61,113 bases of DNA from CTSOIL-112 sp964293815 (GTDB lineage Bacteria > Pseudomonadota > Gammaproteobacteria > Burkholderiales > Burkholderiaceae), in the NCBI GenBank assembly GCA_964293815.1, contig CAXYYC010000013.1, positions 1 to 61,113 of the forward strand, read 5' to 3'. Positions 33,306 to 42,742 of this stretch are shown in pieces (the stretch's first letter is position 1; every line of letters begins with the position of its first letter). The position numbers were made by a program, and so were the translations under genes. A model generated the notes under the pieces. That model did not search any database. It was not told where the DNA came from and was given only the letters and a program-made list of their open reading frames with translations.

Positions 33306-34844
33306 GTGGGCTTGGCAGTCATCAATTCGCGTGCGTTGCTCGGCATGTCTGCGCCGCGCGTGACAGTGGAAGTGCATTTGGCGGCGGGCTTGCCCTCGTT
33401 CAATATCGTTGGTTTGCCCGAAACCGAGGTCAAAGAGTCCAAAGACCGCGTGCGTTCGGCGATCCAAAATGCCTTGCTCGATTTTCCCGCCAAGCGGATT
33501 ACAGTTAATCTGGCGCCCGCCGATTTACCCAAAACCTCAGGTCGGTTTGATCTGCCGATTGCGTTGGGGATTTTGATTGCCAGCGGTCAGTTAAAAGTTA
33601 AAAATTTGTCACAATACGAATTCGCGGGCGAGTTGTCTTTGTCTGGCGAATTGCGTCCGATCACCGGCGCGCTCGCGATGACCTACGGCATCGTGCGTGA
33701 GGCGCACAGCGAAGCGCCTGAGATGCCGATACATCAGCCAATCGTGGTTTTACCTGAAGCCAATTGCGCCGAAGCTGCATTGGTCAGCGGTGCGCAAATT
33801 TGGTCGGCGAAATCCTTGCTGGATGTGTGCGCGAAATTGCGCTCGCCCGATACGCAAGAGCCGGTGATGCCATCCGAGCGCGCGTTGCTCCCGCCGCAGT
33901 ATGTGTTGGACTGGTCGGATGTGCGCGGTCAAACGGCGGTCAAGCGCGCCTTAGAAGTTGCCGCCGCTGGTGGCCACAGCGTGCTGATGGTTGGCCCGCC
34001 CGGTACGGGCAAATCCATGCTGGCCGCGCGATTGCCAAGTATTTTGCCACCCATGAGTGAGTCAGAAGCCATGGAATCGGCAACGGTTTTGAGTAGCGCG
34101 GGACAATTTCAACCGCAGATGTGGCGTGTTCGCCCCTACCGTTCGCCGCATCATACCGCGTCGGCGGTGGCTTTGGTCGGGGGTGGTTCGACGCCGCGTC
34201 CGGGTGAAATTTCATTGGCGCATCGCGGTGTGTTATTTATGGATGAGCTGCCTGAGTTTGATCGTAAAGTGCTGGAGGTTTTGCGCGAACCGTTGGAGTC
34301 TGGCGAGATTCATATTTCGCGTGCCGCGCGACAGGTCACTTATCCTGCCGCGTTTCAACTGGTCGCAGCGATGAATCCCTGTCCGTGCGGCTATCAAGGG
34401 CATTCAAAAAAATCCTGCCACTGTACGCCCGATCAAATTATACGTTATCAATCGCGCCTTTCTGGGCCGTTTTTAAATAGAATCGATATGCAAGTCGAGG
34501 TGCCTGCGGTGGAGGCTGCTGATTTGCACCAAGCGCCAGCAGGCGAGTCCAGCGCGGTTGTTGCCGAGCGTGTGGTGCGGGCTTTTGAGCGACAAATGGC
34601 GCGGCAGCAGTGTATGAATGCGCGTCTATCGGTGCAGCAAATTGATGAATTTGCCACGCCGGATGATGCGGGACGGCATTTGTTGGTTAAAGCCATGAAT
34701 CAGTTCAATTGGTCAGCACGGGTGTATCACCGAATTTTGCGCGTAGCGCGTAGCGTGGCCGATCTGGAAGGTAGCAATTCGGTCAAAGCCAGTCATGTTG
34801 CTCAAGCCATACAATACCGCAGAGGGTTGTTGTCTGATGGATGA
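33306..34844 (+). CDS. comM: YifB/ComM-family Mg-chelatase-like AAA+ ATPase
   Basis: A 512-residue AAA+ protein. ComM is the branch-migration helicase that promotes integration of transforming DNA. The N-terminal Lon-like ChlI region (to about residue 170) opens with GLAVINSRALLGM. Walker A is VGPPGTGKSML, Walker B is GVLFMDELPEF, and a zinc-type cysteine group is MNPCPCGYQGHSKKSCHC. The start is GTG 33306 with AAAGGGG upstream. Presence suggests, but does not prove, natural transformation. Confidence 0.92.
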   Translation: MGLAVINSRALLGMSAPRVTVEVHLAAGLPSFNIVGLPETEVKESKDRVRSAIQNALLDFPAKRITVNLAPADLPKTSGRFDLPIALGILIASGQLKVKNLSQYEFAGELSLSGELRPITGALAMTYGIVREAHSEAPEMPIHQPIVVLPEANCAEAALVSGAQIWSAKSLLDVCAKLRSPDTQEPVMPSERALLPPQYVLDWSDVRGQTAVKRALEVAAAGGHSVLMVGPPGTGKSMLAARLPSILPPMSESEAMESATVLSSAGQFQPQMWRVRPYRSPHHTASAVALVGGGSTPRPGEISLAHRGVLFMDELPEFDRKVLEVLREPLESGEIHISRAARQVTYPAAFQLVAAMNPCPCGYQGHSKKSCHCTPDQIIRYQSRLSGPFLNRIDMQVEVPAVEAADLHQAPAGESSAVVAERVVRAFERQMARQQCMNARLSVQQIDEFATPDDAGRHLLVKAMNQFNWSARVYHRILRVARSVADLEGSNSVKASHVAQAIQYRRGLLSDG

Positions 34845-34956
34845 TTGGCGTGTATTTGCGGGTGCGTTTAAATTTTGCGCTTCGGCTTTTAAAGCAGGAG
34901 TAATACTTGTTTATGGTTAATTTGATGAGTTAACTGAGCAAAAGCCGTAGATAGCG

Positions 34957-34985
34957 TTGACATTATGGAGATGCACCGGTACAAT
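34957..34985 (+). promoter_or_regulatory. sigma-70-type promoter of the atp operon
   Basis: TTGACA (34957-34962) and TACAAT (34980-34985) are separated by exactly 17 bases. This is the best consensus match in the window. It would give a leader of about 125 bases ahead of atpI, in a gap with no other gene (34845-35117). Confidence 0.75.
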
Positions 34986-35117
34986 TTAAAGAGTTTGTGA
35001 TGCGCAATTTATCCATAATTGAGATTTCTGTTTAAACTGAAAGAAAATGGTAAGGTTGGGCGCACATAATGATGCTGTCAGCCTACAAAACATCGTATTG
35101 CTGGGTTTAAGTTTTCG

Positions 35118-35480
35118 ATGTCGGCGCGAAAGAATTGGAATGATATGGGTTTTGCGGTACTTATCCAAGTGATTTTTGCGGCGGCTGTGGTTGCAGTGTC
35201 TGCCTTTTTTGGTCAGCAAGCGCTTTGGTCGGCATTGATTGGTAGCGCGATCGCGATTTTACCTAATGCTGTATTTGCGCTGTATTTGGCCTCGTCGCCG
35301 ACAGCGGTTGTCTACCGATTTTTTGTTGGTGAAGGTGTTAAGATTTTAGTGGCGATTGTCGCTGCGGTTGTTGTGTGGCGACAGTTTGGCTCGCAAATTC
35401 AACCGATTGCCTATTGGGCGGGGTTGATTGTTGTATTAAAAGCGCACAATTTTGGGTTGTTGCATACGGTTAAAGAATAA
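35118..35480 (+). CDS. atpI: ATP synthase subunit I (AtpI)
   Basis: A 120-residue membrane protein with four predicted helices and the layout of AtpI, the assembly factor for the c-ring: GFAVLIQVIFAAAVVAVSAF, a short loop with SALIGSAIAILPNAVFA, and two later helices. Similarity within this family is weak, so the call rests mainly on position as the first gene of the operon, ten bases before atpB. Confidence 0.8.
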   Translation: MSARKNWNDMGFAVLIQVIFAAAVVAVSAFFGQQALWSALIGSAIAILPNAVFALYLASSPTAVVYRFFVGEGVKILVAIVAAVVVWRQFGSQIQPIAYWAGLIVVLKAHNFGLLHTVKE

Positions 35481-35489
35481 AGGATTTTT

Positions 35490-36344
35490 ATGAGTAGCGC
35501 AGAAGTTGGACATCACGCCCCCGCGAATGCGAAGGAATACATTGTTCATCACTTGACCAATTTGACGCAAACTGGCGAGCCTCAAAAAAACATCGTTGAT
35601 TTTTCATACATCAACTTAGATACCATTTTCTTCTCTGTCTTGACGGGTTTGATCGGCTTGTTGTTTTTGATTTGGGTGGCGCGTAAAGTTACCTCTGATA
35701 CGCCGAATCGCGTTCAAACTGCTGTGGAATCTCTGGTTGAGATGGTTGAAGAGCAATCGTCTTCGATCGTTCATGGTGATCGTACATTTATTGCGCCTTT
35801 GGCCTTGACCGTGTTTTTCTGGGTTGTGCTGATGAATGCCTTGGACTTGGTTCCAGTTGATTTGGTTGGCTGGTTGATTGGTGTATTGCATTTGCCATTA
35901 CCGTACACCCGTATTGTGCCGACCGCGGATATTAATGGTCCGATTGGCATGTCGTTTGGTGTATTGTTGCTGATGTTGTTTTATAGCTTCAAAATCAAAG
36001 GTGTCGGTGGTTTTATCCATGAGCTATTCAGCGCTCCATTCGGTATTGCGTTGGCGCCATTTAACTTGTTGCTCAATGTTATTGAATTTTTAGCAAAAGC
36101 AGTCTCGCTGGGTATGCGGTTGTTTGGTAATATGTTTGCTGGCGAATTGATTTTCTTGCTCATCGCTATGATGGGTGCTGCTTGGAATACCCACAACTTG
36201 GGTATGAGTATTGGTTTAGGGTTGGGACATTGGATTGCTGGATCGGTTTGGGCGATTTTCCATATCTTGATCATTTTGTTGCAAGCCTTTATTTTCATGA
36301 TGTTGACTCTGGTATATTTGGGTCAGGCTCATGATGCGCATTAA
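35490..36344 (+). CDS. atpB: ATP synthase F0 subunit a
   Basis: A 284-residue proton-channel subunit. The essential Arg lies in AKAVSLGMRLFGNMFAGE. The N-terminal part has the betaproteobacterial extension with YIVHHLTNL. Five to six membrane spans are present, ending in FIFMMLTLVYL. AAAGGATTTTT precedes ATG. Confidence 0.97.
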   Translation: MSSAEVGHHAPANAKEYIVHHLTNLTQTGEPQKNIVDFSYINLDTIFFSVLTGLIGLLFLIWVARKVTSDTPNRVQTAVESLVEMVEEQSSSIVHGDRTFIAPLALTVFFWVVLMNALDLVPVDLVGWLIGVLHLPLPYTRIVPTADINGPIGMSFGVLLLMLFYSFKIKGVGGFIHELFSAPFGIALAPFNLLLNVIEFLAKAVSLGMRLFGNMFAGELIFLLIAMMGAAWNTHNLGMSIGLGLGHWIAGSVWAIFHILIILLQAFIFMMLTLVYLGQAHDAH

Positions 36345-36420
36345 TTGGGTGATTCCTAACCCAGTTGGTAGTTTTGTTTGATTTTTTTGTTTTACTTTTT
36401 TTAATTAAAAGGAGTTTGTA

Positions 36421-36663
36421 ATGAGTGCAGTTGGTTTCGTAGCTTTGGCGTGCGGTTTGATTATCGGTTTGGGTGCAATCGGCGCATGCTTGGGTATTGC
36501 GTTGATGGGTGGTAAATACATCGAAGCATCTGCTCGTCAACCTGAATTGATGGATAAATTGCAAACCAAAATGTTCCTGTTGGCTGGTTTGATTGACGCG
36601 GCCTTCTTGATCGGTGTTGGTATTGCCATGATGTTCGCATTCGCAAACCCATTCCAAGGCTAA
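36421..36663 (+). CDS. atpE: ATP synthase F0 subunit c
   Basis: An 80-residue hairpin of two membrane helices joined by the conserved ARQPE loop. The ion-binding acid is Asp59 in GLIDAAFLIG. It lacks the extra polar residues of sodium-type rings, so proton coupling is expected. AAAAGGAG precedes the ATG. Confidence 0.98.
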   Translation: MSAVGFVALACGLIIGLGAIGACLGIALMGGKYIEASARQPELMDKLQTKMFLLAGLIDAAFLIGVGIAMMFAFANPFQG

Positions 36664-36781
36664 TCAACAGTTATCCGTTGAGTGCCGCTCGCGGTTGTGT
36701 GGCGTTTGTGTCGTGCATAGCGTGCGGTAAGTGTCTATCGCAGTGCCTTATTTTGGCCTGCGTAATTAAAGGAATGATGTC

Positions 36782-37252
36782 GTGAATATTAATGCAACAT
36801 TATTTATCCAAACCTTGGTGTTCCTCACCTTGGCATGGGTCACCATGAAGTTTATCTGGCCGCCAATGATTAAGGCGATTGATGAGCGTCGTGAGAAAAT
36901 TGCGGCTGGCTTGGCTGCGGCCGAACAAGGCAAAAAAGCTTTAGAGGCAGCAAAAGAGCAGTCTGTTAGTTTTGAACGTGAAGCACGCGAACATGCGCAA
37001 AATATCGTAATGGAAGCAGAAAAGCGCGCACAAGCGATCGAAACTCAAGCGAAAACTGATGCCTCTGAACAAGCGCAACGTATTTTGGCGCAGGCTCAGG
37101 CAGACGCTTCGCAAGAAGTGGTTCGTGCCAAAGATGCGTTGCGTGACCAGGTTGCAGGTTTAGTGGTCGCTGGCGCTGAACAAATCTTGCGTCGTGAAAT
37201 TAATGCGGACAACCATGCGGACTTGTTGGCGCAATACAAAGCACAACTGTAA
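36782..37252 (+). CDS. atpF: ATP synthase F0 subunit b
   Basis: A 156-residue stator subunit. One N-terminal membrane helix (NATLFIQTLVFLTLAWVTM) is followed by a long charged, Ala-rich coiled coil that dimerises. The start is GTG 36782 with AAAGGA upstream. Length equals that of the E. coli protein (156). Unlike atpB-atpE, the gap before it is 118 bases with no gene. Confidence 0.97.
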   Translation: MNINATLFIQTLVFLTLAWVTMKFIWPPMIKAIDERREKIAAGLAAAEQGKKALEAAKEQSVSFEREAREHAQNIVMEAEKRAQAIETQAKTDASEQAQRILAQAQADASQEVVRAKDALRDQVAGLVVAGAEQILRREINADNHADLLAQYKAQL

Positions 37253-37265
37253 AGGCGGGTGAGAT

Positions 37266-37799
37266 ATGGCTGAGATCGGAACCATCGCCCGTCCTTACGC
37301 ACAAGCCGCGTTTGATGTGGCGAAGGCAGAAAACAACTTATCCGGCTGGGCTGCGTTTTTAGAAAATGCTGCACAATTGGTCGGAGAGGAACAAATTCGT
37401 CAATTGGCGCACAATCCCAGAGTGGCGAAGAATCAGTTGGTTTCGCTTTTTGAAGAAGTATTAAAACCTTCCTCAGAATCGCATAAAAATTTCTTAAGCG
37501 CTATCGTAATGCAAGGCCGAGCGGATGCAGTGCCAGCTGTTTATGAGGCTTTTTTGGATCATAAGAACGCATACGAAGGCTCTGCTGATGCGCACATTGT
37601 TAGCGCGCATGCTATGAGTGAGCAAGAAACGCGCGAGTTGGTTGCCGCTTTAGAGAAAAAATTGGGCAAAAAGCTCAAGCCAGAAATCTCGGTGGACAGC
37701 AGCCTGATTGGTGGTTTTTGCGTAACGGTTGGTGATGAAGTGTTGGATATGTCTGTGCGTGCAAAACTGGCACGCATGCAGTCTGCTCTGACGGTATAA
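37266..37799 (+). CDS. atpH: ATP synthase F1 subunit delta
   Basis: A 177-residue stalk subunit tying F1 to subunit b. The N-terminal helical domain opens EIGTIARPYAQAAFDVA, and the C-terminal family motif DSSLIGGFCVTVGDEVLDMS is clear. It starts 14 bases after atpF with GGCGGGTGAG upstream. Confidence 0.97.
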   Translation: MAEIGTIARPYAQAAFDVAKAENNLSGWAAFLENAAQLVGEEQIRQLAHNPRVAKNQLVSLFEEVLKPSSESHKNFLSAIVMQGRADAVPAVYEAFLDHKNAYEGSADAHIVSAHAMSEQETRELVAALEKKLGKKLKPEISVDSSLIGGFCVTVGDEVLDMSVRAKLARMQSALTV

Positions 37800-37868
37800 A
37801 TACGCAGAGCAGCAATAGATCTGTCAATCAAAGGATTGGCAGTGGTGAATAAATTTGGAGCAATGAGC

Positions 37869-39410
37869 ATGCAACTGAACCCTTCTGAAATCAGTGAATT
37901 GATTAAGAATCGAATTCAAGGTGTGGACGACTCTGCTAACTTGCGCACGCAAGGCACGGTCGTTTCTGTAACGGACGGTATTTGCCGTGTCCACGGTTTG
38001 GCCGATGTGATGCAAGGCGAAATGTTAGAATTTCCTGGCAACGTTTTTGGCTTGGCATTAAACTTGGAGCGCGATTCGGTTGGTGCCGTTGTTTTGGGTG
38101 AATACGAAAGTATTTCCGAAGGCGATATCGTTAAATGTACAGGTCGCATTTTGGAAGTTCCCGTCGGTCCAGAGTTGCTTGGTCGCGTTGTTGACGCCTT
38201 AGGTAATCCGATTGATGGCAAAGGTCCTGTCAATGCGCAACACAAAGACGTGATTGAAAAAGTAGCGCCAGGCGTGATTTGGCGTAAATCGGTGGATCAG
38301 CCAGTACAAACTGGCTTGAAAGCGATTGATGCGATGGTTCCAGTAGGTCGTGGTCAACGTGAATTGATCATTGGTGACCGTCAAACGGGTAAAACCGCCG
38401 TTGCGGTTGATACCATCATCAACCAAAAGGGTAAAGACCTAAAATGTATCTATGTTGCGATTGGTCAAAAAGCCTCTTCAATCATGAACGTGGTTCGTAA
38501 ATTAGAAGAACATGGCGCGATGGAGTACACCACCATTGTTGCGGCATCTGCTTCTGACTCTGCGGCGATGCAATACTTGGCACCGTATGCCGGTTGCTCT
38601 ATGGGCGAATACTTCCGCGATCGCGGTCAAGATGCCCTGATTATTTATGATGACTTGACCAAGCAAGCTTGGGCATATCGTCAAATTTCTTTGCTGTTGC
38701 GTCGTCCTCCAGGACGTGAGGCGTATCCTGGCGACGTATTTTATCTCCACAGCCGCTTGCTCGAACGCGCGGCTCGCGTAAACGAAGACTATGTTGAAAA
38801 ATTCACCAACGGTGAAGTCAAAGGCAAAACTGGTTCATTGACCGCTTTGCCGGTGATTGAAACCCAAGCGGGTGACGTAACGGCCTTCGTACCGACCAAC
38901 GTGATTTCGATTACTGACGGTCAGATATTCTTGGAAACCGACTTGTTCAATGCCGGTATTCGCCCAGCGATTAACGCCGGTATTTCTGTATCGCGCGTAG
39001 GCGGTGCGGCGCAAACCAAAGCGATTAAAAAATTGTCTGGTGGTATTCGTACCGACTTGGCGCAGTATCGTGAGTTGGCTGCGTTTGCACAGTTCGCTTC
39101 CGATCTGGATGAAGCAACCCGCAAGCAATTGGAACGTGGTCGTCGCGTAACTGAATTATTGAAACAGCCGCAATACAAACCGCTACAAGTTTGGGAAATG
39201 GCTGCGTCACTGTTCGCTGCTAATAATGGCTATTTGGATGATGTTGATGTCAAAGATGTATTGCCGTTTGAAAAAGGCATGGTTGACTTCTTGAAAACAA
39301 GTTATGGCGCATTGATTGATGGTATTGAAGCGAAAAAAGAAGTGGGCAAAGAAGATGAAGCTGCTTTGCATGACGCAATCAAAGCCTACAAACAAAACTC
39401 AGCGTTCTAA
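37869..39410 (+). CDS. atpA: ATP synthase F1 subunit alpha
   Basis: A 513-residue non-catalytic nucleotide-binding subunit. It has P-loop GDRQTGKTA, the arginine-finger region SVSRVGGAAQ and ALPVIETQAGDVTAFVPTN. ATG 37869 (MQLNPSEISEL) is chosen: GGAG lies eight bases ahead and this is the usual betaproteobacterial N-terminus and length. ATG 37863 and a frame opening at 37836 are alternatives. Confidence 0.97.
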   Translation: MQLNPSEISELIKNRIQGVDDSANLRTQGTVVSVTDGICRVHGLADVMQGEMLEFPGNVFGLALNLERDSVGAVVLGEYESISEGDIVKCTGRILEVPVGPELLGRVVDALGNPIDGKGPVNAQHKDVIEKVAPGVIWRKSVDQPVQTGLKAIDAMVPVGRGQRELIIGDRQTGKTAVAVDTIINQKGKDLKCIYVAIGQKASSIMNVVRKLEEHGAMEYTTIVAASASDSAAMQYLAPYAGCSMGEYFRDRGQDALIIYDDLTKQAWAYRQISLLLRRPPGREAYPGDVFYLHSRLLERAARVNEDYVEKFTNGEVKGKTGSLTALPVIETQAGDVTAFVPTNVISITDGQIFLETDLFNAGIRPAINAGISVSRVGGAAQTKAIKKLSGGIRTDLAQYRELAAFAQFASDLDEATRKQLERGRRVTELLKQPQYKPLQVWEMAASLFAANNGYLDDVDVKDVLPFEKGMVDFLKTSYGALIDGIEAKKEVGKEDEAALHDAIKAYKQNSAF

Positions 39411-39428
39411 TTTGTATAGGATTAAGCC

Positions 39429-40307
39429 ATGCCCAGCATGAAAGAAATTCGCGGAAAGATCAAAAGCGTACAAAATACGCGAAAGATCACTAAAGCCATG
39501 GAAATGGTCGCCGCTTCAAAAATGCGTAAAGCGCAAGAGCGTATGCGTATGGCTCGTCCATACGCAGACAAAGTGCGCAACATCGCCGCGCACATGAGTG
39601 CCGCCAATTCAGAATATCAGCATCCCTTCTTGACTGAGCGCGCTCAGATCAATAATGTTGGTCTGATTTTGGTCACAACCGACAAAGGCTTGTGCGGTGG
39701 TTTGAACACCAATATTTTGCGTGCCGCCACCACTCAAATGAAGGACTGGAATGATGCCGGTTACCAAGTGCAAATGACCGCAATTGGTACTAAAGGTTTG
39801 GGGTTTTTGAATCGAATCGGCGCCAAGGTAGTTTCTGAAAGTACCCACATCGGTGACGTGCCACATATGGACGAGCTGATTGGTGCGGTTAAGGTTCAAA
39901 TTGACGCTTATTTGGCTGGTGAAATAGATGCAGTGTATCTTGCGTACACACAATTTGTGAATACCATGAAGCAAGAACCTGTGGTGACACAATTGATCCC
40001 GTTGCCAAAAAGCACCTTGGCACAAACGGATGCGGAGAAGAAAGATTATTCTTGGGACTACATCTACGAGCCATCAGCAGAGACGGTCGTTGATGAGTTG
40101 TTGGTGCGTTATATTGAGGCGTTGGTTTATCAGGCCGTTGCTGAAAATATCGCATCTGAGCAATCAGCTCGTATGGTTGCCATGAAAGCGGCCTCGGACA
40201 ATGCGAAGAACGTGATTGGTGAGTTGCAATTGGTGTATAACAAATCACGTCAAGCAGCGATTACCAAAGAGTTGTCAGAGATTGTTGGTGGTGCGGCAGC
40301 GGTATAA
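39429..40307 (+). CDS. atpG: ATP synthase F1 subunit gamma
   Basis: A 292-residue rotor shaft. N-terminal helix SMKEIRGKIKSVQNTRKITKAMEMV, central TDKGLCGGLN and C-terminal helix ARMVAMKAASDNA are all present. It starts 18 bases after atpA. It is followed not by atpD, as usual, but by a small lipoprotein gene. Confidence 0.97.
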   Translation: MPSMKEIRGKIKSVQNTRKITKAMEMVAASKMRKAQERMRMARPYADKVRNIAAHMSAANSEYQHPFLTERAQINNVGLILVTTDKGLCGGLNTNILRAATTQMKDWNDAGYQVQMTAIGTKGLGFLNRIGAKVVSESTHIGDVPHMDELIGAVKVQIDAYLAGEIDAVYLAYTQFVNTMKQEPVVTQLIPLPKSTLAQTDAEKKDYSWDYIYEPSAETVVDELLVRYIEALVYQAVAENIASEQSARMVAMKAASDNAKNVIGELQLVYNKSRQAAITKELSEIVGGAAAV

Positions 40308-40323
40308 ATCCCATCATTGGGGT

Positions 40324-40641
40324 GTGAGTTCATTGTTGGCGCGCATTCTCTTTGGCATGATGATAGTAGGCGTTTTTGGCGGGTTAACTGCTTGCCGTAA
40401 AGAAGCGGAAAACGATTTGGGTGACCATCCAAGGACGCACAGCAGTTCGGAGTCCGTGTGCGAGGATTGGGTGAAGGTTGTGGAAGCGTGCCCAGTGATG
40501 CGTGATAAAAGTGGTCGAGAGCACATGATCGCTGTCCTGCGAGAGCAGATGAACGGTTTGTCTGAACAAGATAAACAAAAAAAATGCCAAGAGTTAAACA
40601 GTTTTTGGCAAGTAGCATGTGGTGTGACGCCGACTCGATGA
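40324..40641 (+). CDS. small cysteine-paired lipoprotein inside the atp operon
   Basis: A frame of about 105 residues between atpG and atpD. From GTG 40324 (or TTG 40333) it encodes a signal peptide with hydrophobic core ILFGMMIVGVFGG and lipobox LTAC, so lipidation at Cys24 is predicted. The mature part is helical and has four more cysteines in a CX9C (CEDWVKVVEAC) and a CX10C (CQELNSFWQVAC) pair. That suits a disulfide-linked helical hairpin in the periplasm. It resembles small DUF5339-like periplasmic proteins, but I am not sure. No strong ribosome-binding site; GGGGTG lies just upstream. ATP synthase operons do not normally carry a gene here. Confidence 0.7.
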   Translation: MSSLLARILFGMMIVGVFGGLTACRKEAENDLGDHPRTHSSSESVCEDWVKVVEACPVMRDKSGREHMIAVLREQMNGLSEQDKQKKCQELNSFWQVACGVTPTR

Positions 40642-40695
40642 CGAGTTCAAAGATGTCACGGGAATTTTAGTTAATTCATGATTGAGAGTGAAATA

Positions 40696-42075
40696 ATGGT
40701 AGAAGGTAAAATCGTTCAGTGTATTGGTGCGGTAATTGACGTTGAATTTCCGCGTGATAACATGCCGAAAATTTATGACGCACTGGTCATGGATGGCTCT
40801 GCGTTGACACTGGAAGTGCAACAGCAATTGGGTGACGGCATTGTTCGTACAATTTGCTTGGGTTCATCAGACGGCTTGCGTCGCGGCATCTCTGTGAAAA
40901 ACACAGGCGCTCCGATCTCTGTACCTGTCGGTACGGGTACTTTGGGTCGTATCATGGACGTATTGGGCAACCCAATCGATGAAGCGGGTCCGGTTGTTAC
41001 TGAAGAAAAACGCTCTATCCATGCATTGGCACCGAAATTTGACGAATTGAGCCCATCAACAGAATTGTTGGAAACCGGCATTAAAGTAATCGACTTGATT
41101 TGCCCGTTTGCAAAAGGCGGTAAAGTCGGCTTGTTCGGTGGTGCGGGTGTGGGTAAAACCGTAAACATGATGGAATTGATTAACAACATTGCGAAACAAC
41201 ACGGTGGTTTCTCAGTGTTTGCGGGTGTGGGTGAACGTACTCGTGAGGGTAATGACTTCTACCACGAAATGAAAGACTCAAACGTCTTGGACAAAGTGTC
41301 TCTCGTGTACGGTCAAATGAACGAACCTCCAGGAAACCGTCTGCGCGTGGCGTTGACAGGTTTGACCATGGCCGAATACTTCCGTGACGAAGGTCGTGAC
41401 GTATTGTTCTTCGTGGACAACATTTATCGCTTTACCTTGGCGGGTACCGAAGTATCGGCGTTGTTGGGTCGTATGCCATCAGCGGTGGGTTATCAACCAA
41501 CCTTGGCGGAAGAAATGGGGCGTTTGCAAGAGCGCATTACTTCAACCAAAAAAGGCTCGATCACTTCAGTTCAAGCCGTATATGTACCAGCCGATGACTT
41601 GACCGATCCATCACCAGCGACCACCTTCGGTCACTTGGACGCGACCGTGGTATTGAGCCGTGATATTGCATCACTCGGTATTTATCCAGCGGTTGATCCA
41701 TTGGATTCAACCAGCCGTCAAATTGATCCAAACGTGATTGGTGAAGAGCACTACTCTGTGACTCGTGGTGTTCAAGCGACATTGCAACGTTACAAAGAAT
41801 TGCGTGACATTATTGCGATTTTGGGTATGGATGAGTTGGCGCCAGAAGACAAACTGTTGGTAGGTCGTGCGCGTAAAATCCAACGTTTCTTGTCACAACC
41901 ATTCCACGTTGCCGAAGTGTTTACAGGCTCACCCGGTAAATATGTATCTTTGAAAGAAACCATCCGTGGCTTCAAAGGCATTATCAACGGTGAATACGAC
42001 CACTTGCCAGAACAAGCATTCTATATGGTTGGTGGCATTGACGAAGCAGTAGAAAAAGCAGCAAAAATGGGCTAA
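40696..42075 (+). CDS. atpD: ATP synthase F1 subunit beta
   Basis: A 459-residue catalytic subunit. P-loop GGAGVGKT, the catalytic Glu in GVGERTREGND, MNEPPGNRLR and the DELSEED-equivalent ILGMDELAPEDK are present. ATG 40696 (MVEGKIVQCIG) has GAGAGTGA upstream; a frame from ATG 40678 would add six residues. The spacing to atpC is about 95 bases. Confidence 0.98.
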   Translation: MVEGKIVQCIGAVIDVEFPRDNMPKIYDALVMDGSALTLEVQQQLGDGIVRTICLGSSDGLRRGISVKNTGAPISVPVGTGTLGRIMDVLGNPIDEAGPVVTEEKRSIHALAPKFDELSPSTELLETGIKVIDLICPFAKGGKVGLFGGAGVGKTVNMMELINNIAKQHGGFSVFAGVGERTREGNDFYHEMKDSNVLDKVSLVYGQMNEPPGNRLRVALTGLTMAEYFRDEGRDVLFFVDNIYRFTLAGTEVSALLGRMPSAVGYQPTLAEEMGRLQERITSTKKGSITSVQAVYVPADDLTDPSPATTFGHLDATVVLSRDIASLGIYPAVDPLDSTSRQIDPNVIGEEHYSVTRGVQATLQRYKELRDIIAILGMDELAPEDKLLVGRARKIQRFLSQPFHVAEVFTGSPGKYVSLKETIRGFKGIINGEYDHLPEQAFYMVGGIDEAVEKAAKMG

Positions 42076-42169
42076 TGGCATTGCCAACCCAATAGTTGTT
42101 GCAAAGCACATGGGCGTGTGTTTACACCCCATGTGAATGAAATATAGCGGTACAAGCTTAGGAAACAGT

Positions 42170-42589
42170 ATGAGTACAATCCAAGTAGATGTGGTGAGCG
42201 CGGAGCAAGAGGTGTTCTCAGGAGCGGCTGAGTTCGTTGCTTTACCAGGTGAAACTGGTGAATTGGGTATTTTGCCGGGGCATACCCCTTTGATTACCCG
42301 CATTCGTCCAGGTGCGGTTCGCATTCAAAATGGCGCGGACGAGGAGCTTGTGTTTGTTGCCGGTGGTATTTTAGAGGTTCAACCGAATCACGTCACGATT
42401 TTGGCGGATACTGCTATTCGCGGCGGTGATTTGGATGAGGCTCGTGCCTTGGAAGCGAAACAGCGTGCAGAGGAAGATTTGAAAGACAAAGCGTCTGATA
42501 TCGACTACGCGCGTGCGCAATCGGAATTGTCGGTTGCCGTGGCTCAATTGGCCGCATTGGAAAAATTGCGCAAAAAAATCAATAAATAA
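42170..42589 (+). CDS. atpC: ATP synthase F1 subunit epsilon
   Basis: A 139-residue subunit coupling the rotor and inhibiting hydrolysis. The N-terminal beta-sandwich contains FSGAAEFVALPGETGELGIL and the C-terminal part is a two-helix domain (EARALEAKQRAEEDL...AALEKLRKK). ATG 42170 has AGGAAACAGT upstream. Last gene of the operon, followed by a terminator. Confidence 0.97.
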   Translation: MSTIQVDVVSAEQEVFSGAAEFVALPGETGELGILPGHTPLITRIRPGAVRIQNGADEELVFVAGGILEVQPNHVTILADTAIRGGDLDEARALEAKQRAEEDLKDKASDIDYARAQSELSVAVAQLAALEKLRKKINK

Positions 42590-42650
42590 GTCAATAAAAT
42601 ACATGATGATGCAATACGATATGATGTATTGCGGATTTAAGTAGACGAGA

Positions 42651-42682
42651 CAAACCGCCTGTTCTGGGCGGTTTGTTGTTTT
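42651..42682 (+). terminator. Rho-independent terminator of the atp operon
   Basis: CAAACCGCC (42651-42659) pairs with GGCGGTTTG (42667-42675) and is followed by TTGTTTTC. A weaker hairpin, GCAATAC/GTATTGC (42611-42632), precedes it. Confidence 0.88.
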
Positions 42683-42742
42683 CAGGTCATTGTTATGGTG
42701 CGCTAAGGGAATGGCCGTGCTGATATGCTTTATAATGTGCGA

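Noticed and set aside
40216..40323. Upstream part of the atp-operon lipoprotein frame
   Set aside because: This stretch overlaps the atpG 3' end in another frame. A start at 40324 or 40333 gives a normal signal peptide.
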